From positions 1,839,932 through 1,903,931 of the forward strand of contig NW_021167084.1 in the NCBI RefSeq assembly GCF_003711515.1: a stretch of 64,000 bases of DNA. The letters run 5' to 3'. Positions 1 to 11,435 of this stretch are shown in pieces. Below the pieces are notes generated by a model. That model was not told where the DNA came from. It worked only from the letters and a program-made list of their open reading frames with translations, and did no database searches. The position numbers and the translations under genes were made by a program. Numbering within the stretch: position 1 is the stretch's first letter; each line of letters begins with the position of its first letter. This DNA is from Sodiomyces alkalinus F11 (Eukaryota > Ascomycota > Sordariomycetes > Glomerellales > Plectosphaerellaceae).

Positions 1-1
1 G

Positions 2-205
2 ATCCGCGGTCGCAAGAGGCCGTCGTCGGTGCATGTATCGAAAGCGGAGGAGACTACCACCCCGACCATGTCTGACGAGCACCAGCCGGCGACGAAGCGT
101 AGGGCCGTGGCTAGGGATGAGCCTGGCGGGTCGGAATCTCCTGCGTCCGCTGTCCGTCGTAGTGGACGGGCCAGGAGGGTGAGTAGCAGGATCGCCGCTT
201 TCTGA
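2..205 (+). CDS. C-terminal end of a basic, probably nuclear protein (5' partial)
   Basis: An open frame enters from the window edge and ends at TGA 203-205, giving 67 residues. The segment is rich in Arg, Lys, Ser, Thr and Glu and has two basic patches, GRKRPSS near its start and RRSGRARRVSSR at its end. It looks like a disordered tail with possible nuclear-localisation signals. No domain is visible and the family is not recognised. The frame could also be chance, because only 200 bases are available, but the lack of stops together with the biased composition favours a real exon end. The rest of the gene lies outside the window. Confidence 0.4.
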   Translation: MRGRKRPSSVHVSKAEETTTPTMSDEHQPATKRRAVARDEPGGSESPASAVRRSGRARRVSSRIAAF

Positions 206-806
206 GGACGGGCGGATTGATTGACGGGATGCCAATTTTGGTTAGGGAACATAGTAGGTATGTAAGGTAGCGAAGTCGAGCGCATCGCTATCATGGATTC
301 ATGTACACTATATATACTCATTCTTAAGACAACAGATGGACTGGTTTGGGTCGACGGCAAGGGCGAGCGCCTGGCGTAGAGCCAGTGTTCTATGGGCGTC
401 TTCCGAGGGTGTTGAGAGGCGACCCCTCCGGTGCACTGATGGGCGTGGGAGCCGTATTATCGGGCATTATATCCGTACATTTTAACATATGTATTTCCCA
501 ACATTTGTTGAGGCGTGTCTCTCCATTCACGTAAACCAAGAGGAGATATAATGAAGCACTTGATATTTGGCATCAATTAAGTATATATAGTAAGATCATG
601 AAGGCCATCATGGGTTTTCAAGACCATGACATAATGCATACATGTAGACATAGGAAAGTTGAGTTCTAGAGTCAACTCGGGACGATGTGGTTCAGCTCCA
701 TGTGCTTTACTGTTGTCAGGATCGGTAACAGAGCCCGAGGAACAGTCAAAGCAGGTGAAGGATGGCCCTTTGTCCACGCAGGAGAAGTGCTGATACATCT
801 ATCTCA
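206..806. other. Intergenic, no gene seen
   Basis: About 600 bases between the partial gene at the left edge and the convergent nuclease-like gene. The stretch is AT-rich with TATATA stretches near 308-316 and 580-590. It probably holds the 3' UTRs and terminators of both neighbours. No convincing coding frame or RNA gene. Confidence 0.5.
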
Positions 807-2271
807 TCACTGCCGCGCGTAGACAAAGGCCAACCTATCAATCTCGCTCCCACCGCGGCCCAGGAATCCAACGATGCCCCAGCCCGCGGGAGCCTTGAAG
901 TGGGCACAGTCAGCGGTCGCCTGACCGGCCTTGAGCGAGCGACCCGCGCTGGTACGGGCCTTGATGTAGAAGATGCGCGTGCGGCCGTCGCGCTGGGCCT
1001 GGCACAGGGTGGCGTCGGACCAGACCTCACGGTCCGCGAGGCGTAGCTCGGCGAGCTGGCCGCCGGAGCCGCCGTGGGAGAAGGTGGACCCGTCGCTCAG
1101 GGAGAGGGACACGGCGTCGACGCGGGAGGCGCCGCGGAAGCGGATGACGGAGGCGCGGCGCGGGGTGGTGCCGACATGGAGGGAGGCGAGGGCGGCGGCG
1201 TCGGAGAACCAGGTTCCGTGGGGTCCGCCGTGGAAATCGGACTGGCGGAGCGTGGAGGGGAGGGACCAGGTGAAGTTGGCGGCCACGGGGTTGTGGTCGG
1301 AGAGGATGGCGCCGTTGGGCTGCAGGAAGCGGGATGCGTCGTACCGCCACGCTTCGGCACGAAGGTCGAGGAGGGGGCCCGGGCGGTAGAAGATCTTGTC
1401 GACGGTTTCGCAGTGGTCGGTGGTGCTGGGGTTGGTGCAGAGGGATTCGGCGGTGGGCTCGACGTTGTTGCGGATCAGCTCGACCCAGGGGTCCTTCATG
1501 GCGTTCTCGCGGCGGAAGATGCGGATGTCGTCGGCCGTGCGGGAGTAGCGGCTGTTGGTGTCGCCGGCGATGATGACGGCGTTGCCTGCGCTCCAGGCGT
1601 TGATGTAGGAGCTTAGCTGGCGCAGGTTGCTGGCGCGAGCGGCGAGGTCGGCGGCGCTGATACCAGCGTCGGCGTGGAGGTTGTAGACGTCGACGTAGGC
1701 GGCTCCTTCGGGGCCTGAGGCCAGGGCGACACGGACGAGGGTGAAGCCCTTGGGGGTCAGGCAGTCGGCGCCGGAGGTGTTGGAGCACTCGTTCCACTTT
1801 ACCCTGGTCTGGTCGATGAAGGGGTGGAGGGAAAGGGTGTTTAGGCCTGAGCCGAAGGGGACACCGCCTGAGGTGGGAGTGCGGTGAGGGAGGGTGGCGG
1901 TTGAGTAGAGGGCTGCATGGTAGTTGAAGTCCTGTGGAGGTTCGGGTTCCCGCCAAGTGTTAGAAACAGATGTGCATTCATCATCAGTTGGGAGAGTGTG
2001 GAATCGTGGATATATGGCTGCATGGCATGTGGCTGAGATATCAACTCACCTCTTGGACATTGATCACGTCGTAGCCGTATTCGACAAATTTGGACCCGAT
2101 GATCCGGTGGTTTTCGGCCTTGTCGCCGGGGACTTCGTTCCCTTGGAGGAAGTCAGGCAGACCGGCGACGTTCATGGCGAGGACACTGAGGTCGCCCGCT
2201 GTCTGAGATGCCGCTGCGAGGGCAGCGGACACCACACCACCCGCCAAGCTGGCGAGGGTGTACCGACGCAT
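807..2271 (-). CDS. Secreted endonuclease/exonuclease/phosphatase-fold protein with C-terminal jacalin-like domain
   Basis: Two exons (2271-2050 and 1931-807, phase 0, GTGAGT donor, CACAG acceptor) give 448 residues. The N-terminus is a signal peptide (MRRYTLASLAGGVVSAALAA). Next comes an EEP fold: LSVLAMNVAGLP, the metal-binding Glu of NVQED at about residue 74, NLHADAG, AGDTNSRY, and the catalytic SDHNPV (D286, H287). The last ~145 residues look like a jacalin-type lectin: GGPHGTWFSD at its start and GFLGRGG..IDRLAFVY at its end. EEP proteins hydrolyse phosphodiesters (nucleic acid, inositol phosphates, sphingomyelin). The substrate is not readable here. The lectin domain suggests binding to glycans on a wall or host surface, which is inference. 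The splice junction restores the conserved QEDFNYH motif, so the model is firm. Confidence 0.85.
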
Positions 2272-3558
2272 GGTGTCGGGTTTTCTTTTTGGATGAAATC
2301 TTTCGTTTCAAAGCGTTCAAGTTCGCGGTCCCCCGGAGAGGAGAGGACTGAACCCTGGGGAGGGCTTGGGGAGACAAAAGCTCCCTCCCGGACAGAAAGG
2401 CCATGAGGCCAACTATTTGAATGACTGCGAGATTCACCGCCGGATGGACATTTTCCTCTTTCTCTCCTTCTCTACCGATGGTAGCGTCGGATTGTGGGGA
2501 CTTGTTTGCTGGGCGCATGAAGCTTCATTACCCGTCATTGGTGCCACTTGTTGAGGAGGAAGCAGTTGACCGGGGTCCGTGGTCGACTCCGTTGACCCAA
2601 CCTCTTATTCTTCTTATTCTGGCAGCAGAGACCACCAGAGAAGACGAGAGAGGAAGAGAGTTGGTCCAGTGGAATAGGGGCATGAATAGGGTTGACCCGG
2701 CAATTGGTCCAACCACCCCCAGGTCATCTCATCTCGGCATGGAGTTGAGGTAATTAGAGTAGGAATGAGGGTACGAATGAGAGTACGAATACTTAAAATG
2801 ATATCATATCATCCCGATCCGGGGTTTATCTCCGGGTCCAGGGCATATCAAGGCCGGTGTGGTCGATGCAATGGATGGCAGTAATTGCTTCGTTTATGTC
2901 TCCCGGCTTTCATGTGAATGCATCAATGTCTCAATGTCCAGTCTGCACTGAGATTTGATCATATAAATATAATACAGCATATAATACAGCATTATGCATA
3001 CATGCAGGTACAATTCTTGGTCTCACCTCTTTTACCCCAGCATAATTAATACGAATAATGCCCTGGCCCTGCATGGATGGCCATAGCCTACAGGCCCATA
3101 GCTCTTGGAGTGCGTGCGTGCTTGGGACAGTCAACCCTGAAAACCTGACTCTCTTTTGCCTTGTTGTTGAGACAGAATCACCTTGATAGTACGGAAGAAC
3201 AGCATCTCAAAATCTAGCACGATGTCGGTTGACTGGACTCGTTCGGCAGACGATATGCACGCCATGCATGCGAGGTCCGGGGGCCACTATGATGGATGAG
3301 ATTGGGCAGAGTCCGAGAAGGATTCAGCTTAATCACGTGCTGTCGTCTGACAGGCAGCAAAGGCACGAAATCAGAGAGAGGGGTCTGAATCTGAGAGCCT
3401 GACTCTTGACCGCCGGTTCTGAGTCCTGAGTCCTGACGATTTGGACGATTTGGACGATTCTGGTGATCCGACGTGCTTTGCCTCGTTGCTCTACACTTGC
3501 CCGTCCCAATCTTACGGTTGCCAAGAACCATAAATCCCGACTCAAACCACATGCATCC
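2272..3558. other. Divergent intergenic region, no gene seen
   Basis: Shared upstream region of the nuclease-like gene (minus strand) and the HET gene (plus strand). It is AT-rich around 2760-2830 and 2940-3000. Frames in it are short, lack protein-like composition, and are not joined by plausible introns. Promoters for both neighbours must lie here, but no specific site can be called. Confidence 0.5.
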
Positions 3559-5876
3559 ATGGACTCTTTCAAACGCTTATTCCGCAAGAAAGTGAACAGC
3601 GACTGCCGGTGCTGCCAGGGCCTTCTAGGACCAGGAGTATGGATTTCCGCAACGGACCTCATCCAGGGCTCGCAAGCCGGTTGCCCGGCATGTCAACTGC
3701 TGTACCAATCAATCAACCTTTCGGACCTGTGTGATCCCAGAATCGAGCTCGTGTCTGTCCATGCCTTTGGCGACTCGTCGGTCCTCCAGACGTTCGACCC
3801 GAAATCTGAGGGCATGTCCCGCCAGCTGTACACCCAAGAAGGTAAAGACTCTGCTTGGACTGTTCTGCTTCTCGAACATTGAAGGAAACCAAAGACGACG
3901 CCTTTGCATCACATCCACTCACAGAGAACAAATAAATCATCAGGTTTCCACAAAGGACGTTGGGCTGCCGACCCTTCGCGGCCCTCTCATGCCCCCGATC
4001 GTCCGTATCCTCCGGTGGAGCGCTCGGTGGAACTATTCAGCCTGGAAGGTGAGTTCAAGTTTCCACTCGGAAAAGTACCGCGCAAAGGGAGGATGCCAGC
4101 ATCTCATCTGGCTTGGTCTCACAGCCACCGTCCATCCAGAGGAACCCCCAGCAGCTTGCACGACTAACGCCAAATACAGGAAACACCTCGCACTGGCCTG
4201 TGGTTCGCGCCGCGAGACACGTAGCCGCCGTCGCCGATGCCCCTGAATGTCTCGATCTCATCAGAACCTGGGTCTCGGACTGCGAGAAGAAGCATCGAAG
4301 CTGTAGGAAGAAGAAAACCCCAAAGACCCTCCCGGATCGAGTGATCTTGATCAGACCAGGGAATGATCCCCAGCTTGTCGACTCCCAGGGTCTTCCCGGA
4401 AGATACATCGCCCTCAGTCATCGCTGGGGCGGAAATGTGTCGCTGCAGTTAACGAAAGACAAGCTCGAAGACTTCAAGCGCGGCATTCCCTTCTCGTCCT
4501 TTCCGAAGACCTTTCAAGACGCCATCCACATCTGCCGCGCTCTGGAGGTTGACTACATCTGGATCGACTCGATTTGCATCATCCAAGACTCGAAAGAGGA
4601 TTGGGATGTCCAGGGGTCCAAGATGGACCAGGTATACGCCAACTGCTTGCTCACTCTCGCGGCAGACGCTGCGGAAAATGGGGGAGCGGGATTCATCACA
4701 GGGACCGAAAGACAAGACCTGAGCGGGAAGACGCGGAAACTCATCTACCACGGGCCCCAGGGCGAGGAAGGCGAGCTCTTCGTCAGGCCCCTGCGAGAGT
4801 TTGGAAGCATGGGAGGATTCGGACGACACTATCAGGGCTGGGCGCCCCAGCCCCAGCCCGAAGCCGAAACCTCAAGCTCCCAGCCGTCAAAACACCAGTT
4901 GGTAGAGCAGGGTAGTTACCTCCTCCGACGCGGCTGGGTACTCCAGGAAACCCTCCTTCCTCGGCGAATGTTGCACTTCCTCCCCAACGAAGTCAGCTGG
5001 CGGTGCGCCTCGGCTTCCCTGTGCGAGTGCCAGCTCCGACCGCACGGCAACGTCGCGCACGCCCCTCTGGACCTGGAGCAGCCACGCGAGATCGACACGG
5101 AGGACCTCAAGGAATTTTGGAAGGAGGTCGTGGAGCAGTACACGCGGCGCCAACTCACGTTCCCCTCCGACAGACTGGCCGCCCTGGCGGGCATGGCTAG
5201 CCGTGCGCAGTCGGTTGCGCCGGACGCCCACTACTGCGCCGGGCTATGGTCGGACGCCCTGCCGTCCACGCTTCTCTGGACGGTTGACCGGCCCGTCCAA
5301 CTTGACAAGAACGCCGAGGAACCCGCCAGTCGTCGCATCGACCCCGCTATCGCCCCGTCGTGGTCCTGGGCTAGCGTTACGGGCTATGTGCTCTTTCTGT
5401 TCTGGAAACGCAACTACGACCGTGGACGCTGGGCCAAGAGTGCCCCTGACCTGACGGACATTCAGGTCCAGTGCACGCCTACGGGGCAGAACAGGTACGG
5501 TAGCGTGAATGTCGCCGACGCCAAGTTGACGGCGCTCGGATACCTCTGCAAGGTGCGGCTCTGGTTGACGGGAGGGTCTAAGTGGCATTTTCCCTTCCGA
5601 ATGGAGGGGGGGACACCCGGCGGCACGTTGGGCCGGACGGGAGGCTACTTGTATCCCGACACGGACGAGTTCCTCGAGAGTCTACAAGCGAGCGGCAAGC
5701 AGGGCATGTCGATGACGGTGGTTAGCGTCTACGGGTCTCGGATGTTCCTGGTGCTCAGACCGGTTGGGGAGGAGGAGGAGCTGGTCTTTGAGAGGATAGG
5801 GGTTCTCTATTGTGAGGAGAAAGATGCGGTGGGTCTTTCGGAATGGGGGCGCAGAGACCGATTTACACTCGTTTGA
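3559..5876 (+). CDS. HET-domain (heterokaryon incompatibility) protein
   Basis: Three exons (3559-3841, 3944-4048, 4180-5876) give about 694 residues. The first acceptor could instead be 3955, which removes four residues. HET signatures in order: RYIALSHRWGG, WIDSICIIQDSKEDW followed by VYANCLLTLAA, and RGWVLQETLLPRRMLHF with EVSWRCA. An N-terminal Cys cluster (CRCCQGL, GCPACQLLY) precedes the domain. This is common in the family, as is the ELFSLEG segment restored by the second splice. HET domains trigger cell death or growth arrest when incompatible hyphae fuse, and some act as general NLR-like effectors. This is a stand-alone HET protein: no NACHT or repeat domain follows. The C-terminal ~250 residues show no known motif. 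Its partner is unknown. Start chosen at the first ATG in frame. Confidence 0.9.
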
Positions 5877-6039
5877 CCATCTAAAGAGTGAACTGGGAGC
5901 CGTATCCCGCTAGAAATATATCGAGATCAAATTCCTTGCCACTTGTTTGAGACTAAATCATCCTGCTTTGGTAGCTCATGGCTACATGTAAGTTCAGGAC
6001 GTCCTTATTCTGTTGTTGGGAAATGGCTGGGTCTACCCC

Positions 6040-6353
6040 TTAAATGTCAAAGGCTACTCGCTTGATTCCTGGCCGAGGGCCCCGGTATCTCTTCGCGCCA
6101 CCATAGAAGGCATACATGGAATCGTCGTCTTCGAAATTTGGCTCGTCCTTTGCGTTGGAGAAGAAGATCTATCCGTCATACCGGACGTGTCAGTGAGATT
6201 ATCAATGCAAGCACGAAAGATGAAAGCGGCGGGCGGGAAGAACGAGAGACGGACATAGCGAATGGCGGAGAAGGCCATTACGGTGGCTGAAAGTGCGGCA
6301 AGGAGCAGCAGAAAGTAGTTGAAGAGGTTCTGCGCGGGTAGTAGTTGCAGCAT
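6040..6353 (-). CDS. Small single-pass membrane protein, 75 residues, two exons
   Basis: Exon 1 (6353-6255, 33 codons) encodes one hydrophobic helix (FNYFLLLLAALSATVMAF). An 86-nt intron follows, with a GTCCGT donor, a CTGAC branch site and a GATAG acceptor. Exon 2 (6168-6040) adds a short acidic then basic tail (DEPNFEDDDSMYAFYGGAKR) ending in a Lys/Arg-rich segment. The frame is kept across the intron and both exons read as protein-like, which makes chance less likely. A GATATATAAGC box lies about 35-50 nt before the ATG on the same strand and could be the TATA element. The family is not recognised. A small ER or mitochondrial membrane subunit is possible, but no function is assigned. If the intron is not removed, the first frame would run to 99 residues with a low-complexity tail. 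Confidence 0.55.
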
Positions 6354-6630
6354 CTTTGAATCGGATATCTTTGGTTTCCTTTTTGCTTATATATCGCTTG
6401 GTTCAATGTTTGGTTCCTCTCCTGACAGCGTTGACTGATGAAGCTGTTGTAAGTGGGTATGAGTTTCGACGATTATCCGGGGGCGTAACAACTCAGGGTA
6501 GGACGAGCGATCGAATATAAAGGACTTCGTGATCCGCGGAAGTCTAGTGCTGCCACTTCGAAGGACCCTACTTGAAGCAGGGCAGGATATCTGATGTGCA
6601 AGCCTTTCGTCACAACTTTCAACGTGAATG

Positions 6631-6967
6631 TTATGTTTCACTCGTCTTCAAGACAGCAGGTGGTGTCAGTTGAACAATCTTGTCCTCGATGAAAACGTTG
6701 GAATGTTGGGTTATAATTCTGTGATGATTCAATGCCTGCCATCTTGGACACTTCTGGTCTGCCACCTGAGGATATCGGGTCCTTTTCTAGATCATGGCGG
6801 AACAAAGCACAAGCGTATACGCAACACCCAGATCTCCCCACCTGACCCCAGAAGGGCCATGTCAAGCTTACCCGATAATCGGGAACCCCGCCTGCGGGGT
6901 GGGATTCGGGAGAGGAGGACAAGAAATAAGCAGCCACCAAAAGGGAGATGGTAAAGAGGGGCTGCAT
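6631..6967 (-). CDS. Tentative small secreted protein, 76 residues, two exons
   Basis: Exon 1 (6967-6872) begins MQPLFTISLLVAAYFLSSS, a good signal peptide. A GTAAGC donor then opens a 106-nt intron that ends ATCCTCAG. Exon 2 (6765-6631) continues in frame and ends SNVFIEDKIVQLTPPAVL plus a short tail before TAA. Only two cysteines or fewer remain after cleavage, so this is not a typical cysteine-rich effector. No family is recognised. The intron lacks a strong branch site, and the whole model rests on two short frames, so it may be spurious. Confidence 0.25.
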
Positions 6968-8055
6968 GCTGCGGACGATGGGGCAGTCTATTCGTCTGCC
7001 GTCCGGATTCCGGGGGGATTCGCATTGTACTTCCACTTCCCCCGCCGTACTGGGACGGATTCGAACACATTGTAGAGGAAAGCATCCATGGAATCAGTCC
7101 GGTGTCTTTGTGTGATGCAGACGGTGGCTTGTCTTGGCCAATCATGGGATCTTCCGTCCTCCAGAGCAAGACAAAGGGGCGGGGAAAGGAAAGGATCAAC
7201 TTACCAAGATCCAAAAGTATAAGACCAAGGGAAAGGTAGAGGGTAATATGTGCAGATATATAGAGTTACAGGAGGATGGGGGGAAGAGCCGACTGGTCAA
7301 CACGGTGGGAGGAAGAATCTAGTGACTAAGACAAATGTTGAGTCGCTTTTAAAACTTGATACGGACCACAGGGTGTCTGACTTGCTATGTATGATGCGTC
7401 TTGGCAAGGAATCAAAGCAGGATGATGGGTCTGACAAAAAGCAAAGTGTCGAGCCTATCAGACCATGTGCAGAAAGACAGTTGCACATTCAGTATGGATG
7501 GGGTTGAACGGCGTCTGACCTAGCTGGGCTACCGTGACATTCGAAGCATCTCAGGGGCACTGAACGAGCTGAGGGTGTCAATGACCCATATCCCAACGTC
7601 ACGGAACGTCTCAGATGCATTCTTCCCCATAGAATCATCTAAACGATCATAACGATGTTTGCCAGACGTTCGGCACCTGCATCCTCTTCTACGACTATCC
7701 GCCAATAGTGGGAAAAGGGTCAGCCCCTGACGGTGGGAACGGAGGTAGGTCAACTTCAACAATTAAAAAGCCTCTGGTCACATCGTTTGCATCAAGTAGC
7801 TTTGCACAGAACGGATATACGCAAGAGTTAACACACCCAAAGTGATTATCTTCAGCCCGTCAATCTATCAATGTTCACGTGCAAGTTTACGTCCGCAAGG
7901 CCAGCATCGGCGAATCCAATCTCTTCGAATTCCAACAAACCGCTATCCTCCCCCGTAAGGAAGGCGAAGAGTCCTGGAACAACTCTGCTCACATGCACTC
8001 TTCATCTCTCAAGTCAAACCGAAGGGCTTCCATCTCCTCCAGTGATATCATATCA
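6968..8055. other. Intergenic, no gene seen
   Basis: About 1.1 kb of mixed composition. The right part, up to 8055, should hold the 3' UTR of the disordered-protein gene on the minus strand. Short frames occur on both strands, but none has a domain, a biased composition or conserved splice signals. Confidence 0.45.
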
Positions 8056-9738
8056 TCAGGACTCCACCACTTCGGAACATAAGCCGGCGAACGGGGCTGG
8101 GGACACATGGAACGCCGAGCCCTGGAGGGTCTGTGTTGTAATACACCTGTACAGGTCGTATGGAGCAACGATATACTGCTCCTTCGGCACCACCGTCTTG
8201 TCGGAGCTGTCCGAGGCCACAGAATTGCTCCGGCTCCGACCCGCCATTTGAAGAGTATCGCTCCGGTTCCAACCCGTCCTTCGAGGACCGTGGCCCTGGC
8301 TCGGCATCTGGTGTTGGTGGCTGGAAGACGCTTCGGACCCGGATTTGATGTCTTCAACGTCTACTGGATCGTGAGTCTCCTATCCCTTCCGCCAGCCAAA
8401 CCGTGCGGGCTGTCGTGTCAGGCACTACCCAAAGTCAGAAGGTATGGTCTGGGGCGCGGCCGGAGCGCATATGTATGATGTAGCTTCAATGCATGTTCTT
8501 ACCGTCCCGTTAAGATCTCGGAATTGTTCTTTGTCGTCATCGTCTTGCCCCTCGTCCTTTTCTTCGTCCTCGCTTCCTGCTTCTGGGCAACCTTGGAATC
8601 TTGCCGACTCATCGATCCCCGATGGGCCAGCTTCTTCTCCAGGTGCCGGTTCGAGCGACTGGAACACGGATTCTTCGGACATCACCGTCACTTGCATGAA
8701 GGAAAACGCGGCCCTCCTTCTATAAGTCTCCATGACTCGCGCTTCCTCGCGGGCGGTGATGCCTCCGTGAGGACTCCAGATGATGCCGTCTCTGTTGTTC
8801 TTCTCCCCGTCCTCGCCGTCAGGAAGAGGAGGGAAGATGGAGCCTTCTTTTTCTTTCCCCTTCCACTTTCCGTTCTCCTTTCGCTGCGATCGGACCTCCA
8901 CGCAAGGGGAGAGAGGGGGCCCGATCGACCAGGGGTCGCCCGGGCCGCCGTCGTGGGCTTCAAGCTCTTCGTCCCGGTTGGAATAAACAGGAGCCAACGT
9001 AGGGGTTTCCTTCCCTTTCCCCTTCCACTTTTTCTTTTCCTCCGGCCTGTAGCTAGAATTCGAGGGAGGGGAGGGGGGGATCAGGTAGGAGGGTAGAGGG
9101 CGAGGAGGGGTCGGGGGATCACTCCGAAAATTCGAGAATAGGGTCATCGGCCTGTCGGTTACGGGGATTAGGGGCGACGGCAAGGGCTCGAAGTCGAGGT
9201 AGCTGAAGTCCTCGTCCTCGGCAAACAGAGGACCGATATCATGGGAGTCTTCAGGCTCTTCAGAGTCTTCTGGTTCTCCAGCCTGTCGGGCCTCTCCAGC
9301 CCGTCCATTTTCTCTGGAATTGCTGGAACGCGGGCTGCACTCGCCCCAGGAGGATGTAGCAAAGGATTCGTAACTATCCGCTGACCTGACCTCGTTTTCC
9401 GGACCCTCTTGATAGTTCGAGGAAGTCCAGACTGAATACACGATTCCAGGGGCCGAGTGCATCGAGTCGTAATCTTCGCTATCGTCTAGTGGGAACCGAC
9501 GAGTTGCCGGCCTGACGCAGGGGATGCCGGGGGACACGTCCATGATCGGCGACTCTTTGGGGGCATAGTCGTAATTGGTGTTGACTGGGCTGCGGTTGAC
9601 GGGGCTAAGGCTAATTGGGCTGTGGATAATTGGGTTGTGGTAGACTGGGCTGTGGTCGACTTGGCTGTGGTCGACTTGGTTATTCTGGCTCATCTCCCTC
9701 TCTGCCATGTCGCCTTGCTCCATGTTGTCTTGTTCCAT
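8056..9738 (-). CDS. Disordered Ser/Pro/acid-rich protein of unknown function
   Basis: Two exons (9738-8503 and 8379-8056, phase 0, donor GTAAGA, acceptor GATAG after a CTGAC branch) give about 519 residues. The start is the first true ATG (MEQDNMEQGDM). The N-terminal part has a degenerate tandem array of short units of the type VDHSQ, VYHNPI, IHSPI, LSPVNRSP. The middle is low complexity with acidic runs (EPEDSEEPEDSHD), Pro-rich stretches and two KKWKGKGKE-like basic patches. The second exon is the most ordered part: SRSNSVASDSSDKTVVPKEQ followed by YIVAPYDLYR. No membrane segment or catalytic motif is visible. Such proteins are often nuclear or scaffold proteins, but nothing here proves that. 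Without the splice the frame would end 24 residues later in low-quality sequence. Confidence 0.6.
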
Positions 9739-11435
9739 GGTGCCTTGCTTCACGGTGCTCACAGTCAGAAACGGGTCTGCAAACACTGGGAGGATGCCTC
9801 AAGCTGATTTAAATACTGTCGTTTTCGTGCACTCGTTGCTGACAACGGCTGAATGACGTGCCTTAATAGTATTTCGTAGTAACCTTATACGATTCTCGCA
9901 TGGTACTTAGGAGGACTATGAGGAGTTTAGACACAAAAAGGCGCAAAGAGGCGTCGACCGGTCACGGCCCGATGTCGTGTTTGTTGTAGCCATAGTTTAG
10001 AGTGATGATTATGAGGCTGTCCCGGGTCGGTCCATGTGGCTGGCTGTAGAGAGTACGGAGTATGACGAGGACAAAGACAAAGACGAGGACGATAGGTATC
10101 CGTCTAGAGATTCCAAGGACAAGCTCAGGACTCGAGCCTCTGAGTTCGGCTCCTCTCGTCTATTGACGCCGGACTTGAAGGGCGCCGCCAAGGAGGCAAG
10201 GCCTCGACCTGTTTCTAGCTATACGGGTATGCATCTTGCGTAGCTCAAGCCTCATTTCCATCAGAAACAAGGCTAACTTCTGGGTCACCCGCAACTCTTG
10301 GTCTCTTTATTCCTTCGGACATTTTGGACTCGGTGGGAAATGTGGTGTCTAATAGTTCGCACATTGATTGCCAAATGGATTCCAGATCGAGTGCATGAAT
10401 AACGACGGAAGCCATTCATCCCAGTTTACGCCAGAGTGACAGCCACCAATGAACTGTCAATAAAGAGTTTGTGAGTATGTTGGGAATAAACACAAGGTAC
10501 AGTTCGGAGATACGTTCAGGGGTAAGTTCAGGGGTAAGTTCAGGGGTAAGTTTAGGGGCAAAATTCAGGGGTAGCCATATCCGAGGGTCTACTATGTGAA
10601 AAACAGGTTCTTACCCGAGCCAATATAGAATAGGAGAAAGTAAATTTACACAAACAGAAGACGAGATATACCTGATCGGAGATCGTATAAGGGCAGCCAC
10701 GGACAACGAATAAATAATGCATAAAGTTCAAGCAAAGTTCAAGCCCCAACTCGCCATCATGACCTTCACTCTGTGGACTATGTGGCTAGGCTTTTCGGTG
10801 CAGGATGAAAGGGCAAAACGAATACTCCGTCCGTACCGTCTGCCAAAGTCTCGGTTGAGAATTCGTGGAAAATACTGCTCTTCGTATACGTATATCCAGA
10901 CACATGGAGAATAACGTACATGTAGGGAGTTGTTGTTTCGTTGATATGCGTGATGGACGTTTTAGTACGTATGGAAGGTCAAACACCTTGTTAATGACCA
11001 GGCACATGGTGAGGAGCTAACCTTCGCATAGTGAGTACATGCAAATGATACATGTATGCTTTTCGACGGGGTGAGCATGAGTGTCCGAATTACGACAAAA
11101 GAAGACAACTCGTATCAACCACTAACAGTCAAGATTAATTTGATACTAGGACACGATAAAGACACATGAAGTTACATAAACTTGTCGTTTCCGTTTCTCA
11201 CTATCTGGAGTAGGTAGAAGCCAATTCATGTATAACGGCAAACATTCATGTTGTCAACGTATAGTCACCCTTGATCCTTCTCACAGATGCCGTAGGAACC
11301 CCCGTAAGACACCTTGATTCTAACCCCTTCAATAATCGTAGAGAGAGGCTTGCGCAAAGGAGAGGATGTGTGACTAACGGTATGTGACTACGACTGTTAA
11401 CCGTATCCTCCTCTTTCCCAGGATATGGAGCCAGT
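9739..11435. other. Intergenic, contains a 12-bp tandem repeat
   Basis: About 1.7 kb. The left end is the upstream region of the disordered-protein gene, the right end the 3' region of the P450 gene. It contains a GA-rich low-complexity patch (10066-10097), the GTACGGAGTAT motif at 10053-10063 and the tandem array described separately. No gene is supported. Confidence 0.5.
10514..10573. repeat. Tandem repeat, 12-bp unit GTTCAGGGGTAA
   Basis: About five copies in a row. The first three are identical, the fourth is GTTTAGGGGCAA, and the fifth starts AATTCAGGGGTA. Intergenic, and likely variable in length between strains. Confidence 0.9.

Noticed and set aside
1027..1956. 309-codon Arg/Pro/His-rich frame
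   Set aside because: Same strand as, but shifted from, the nuclease-like exon. Low-complexity shadow; the true frame holds catalytic motifs.
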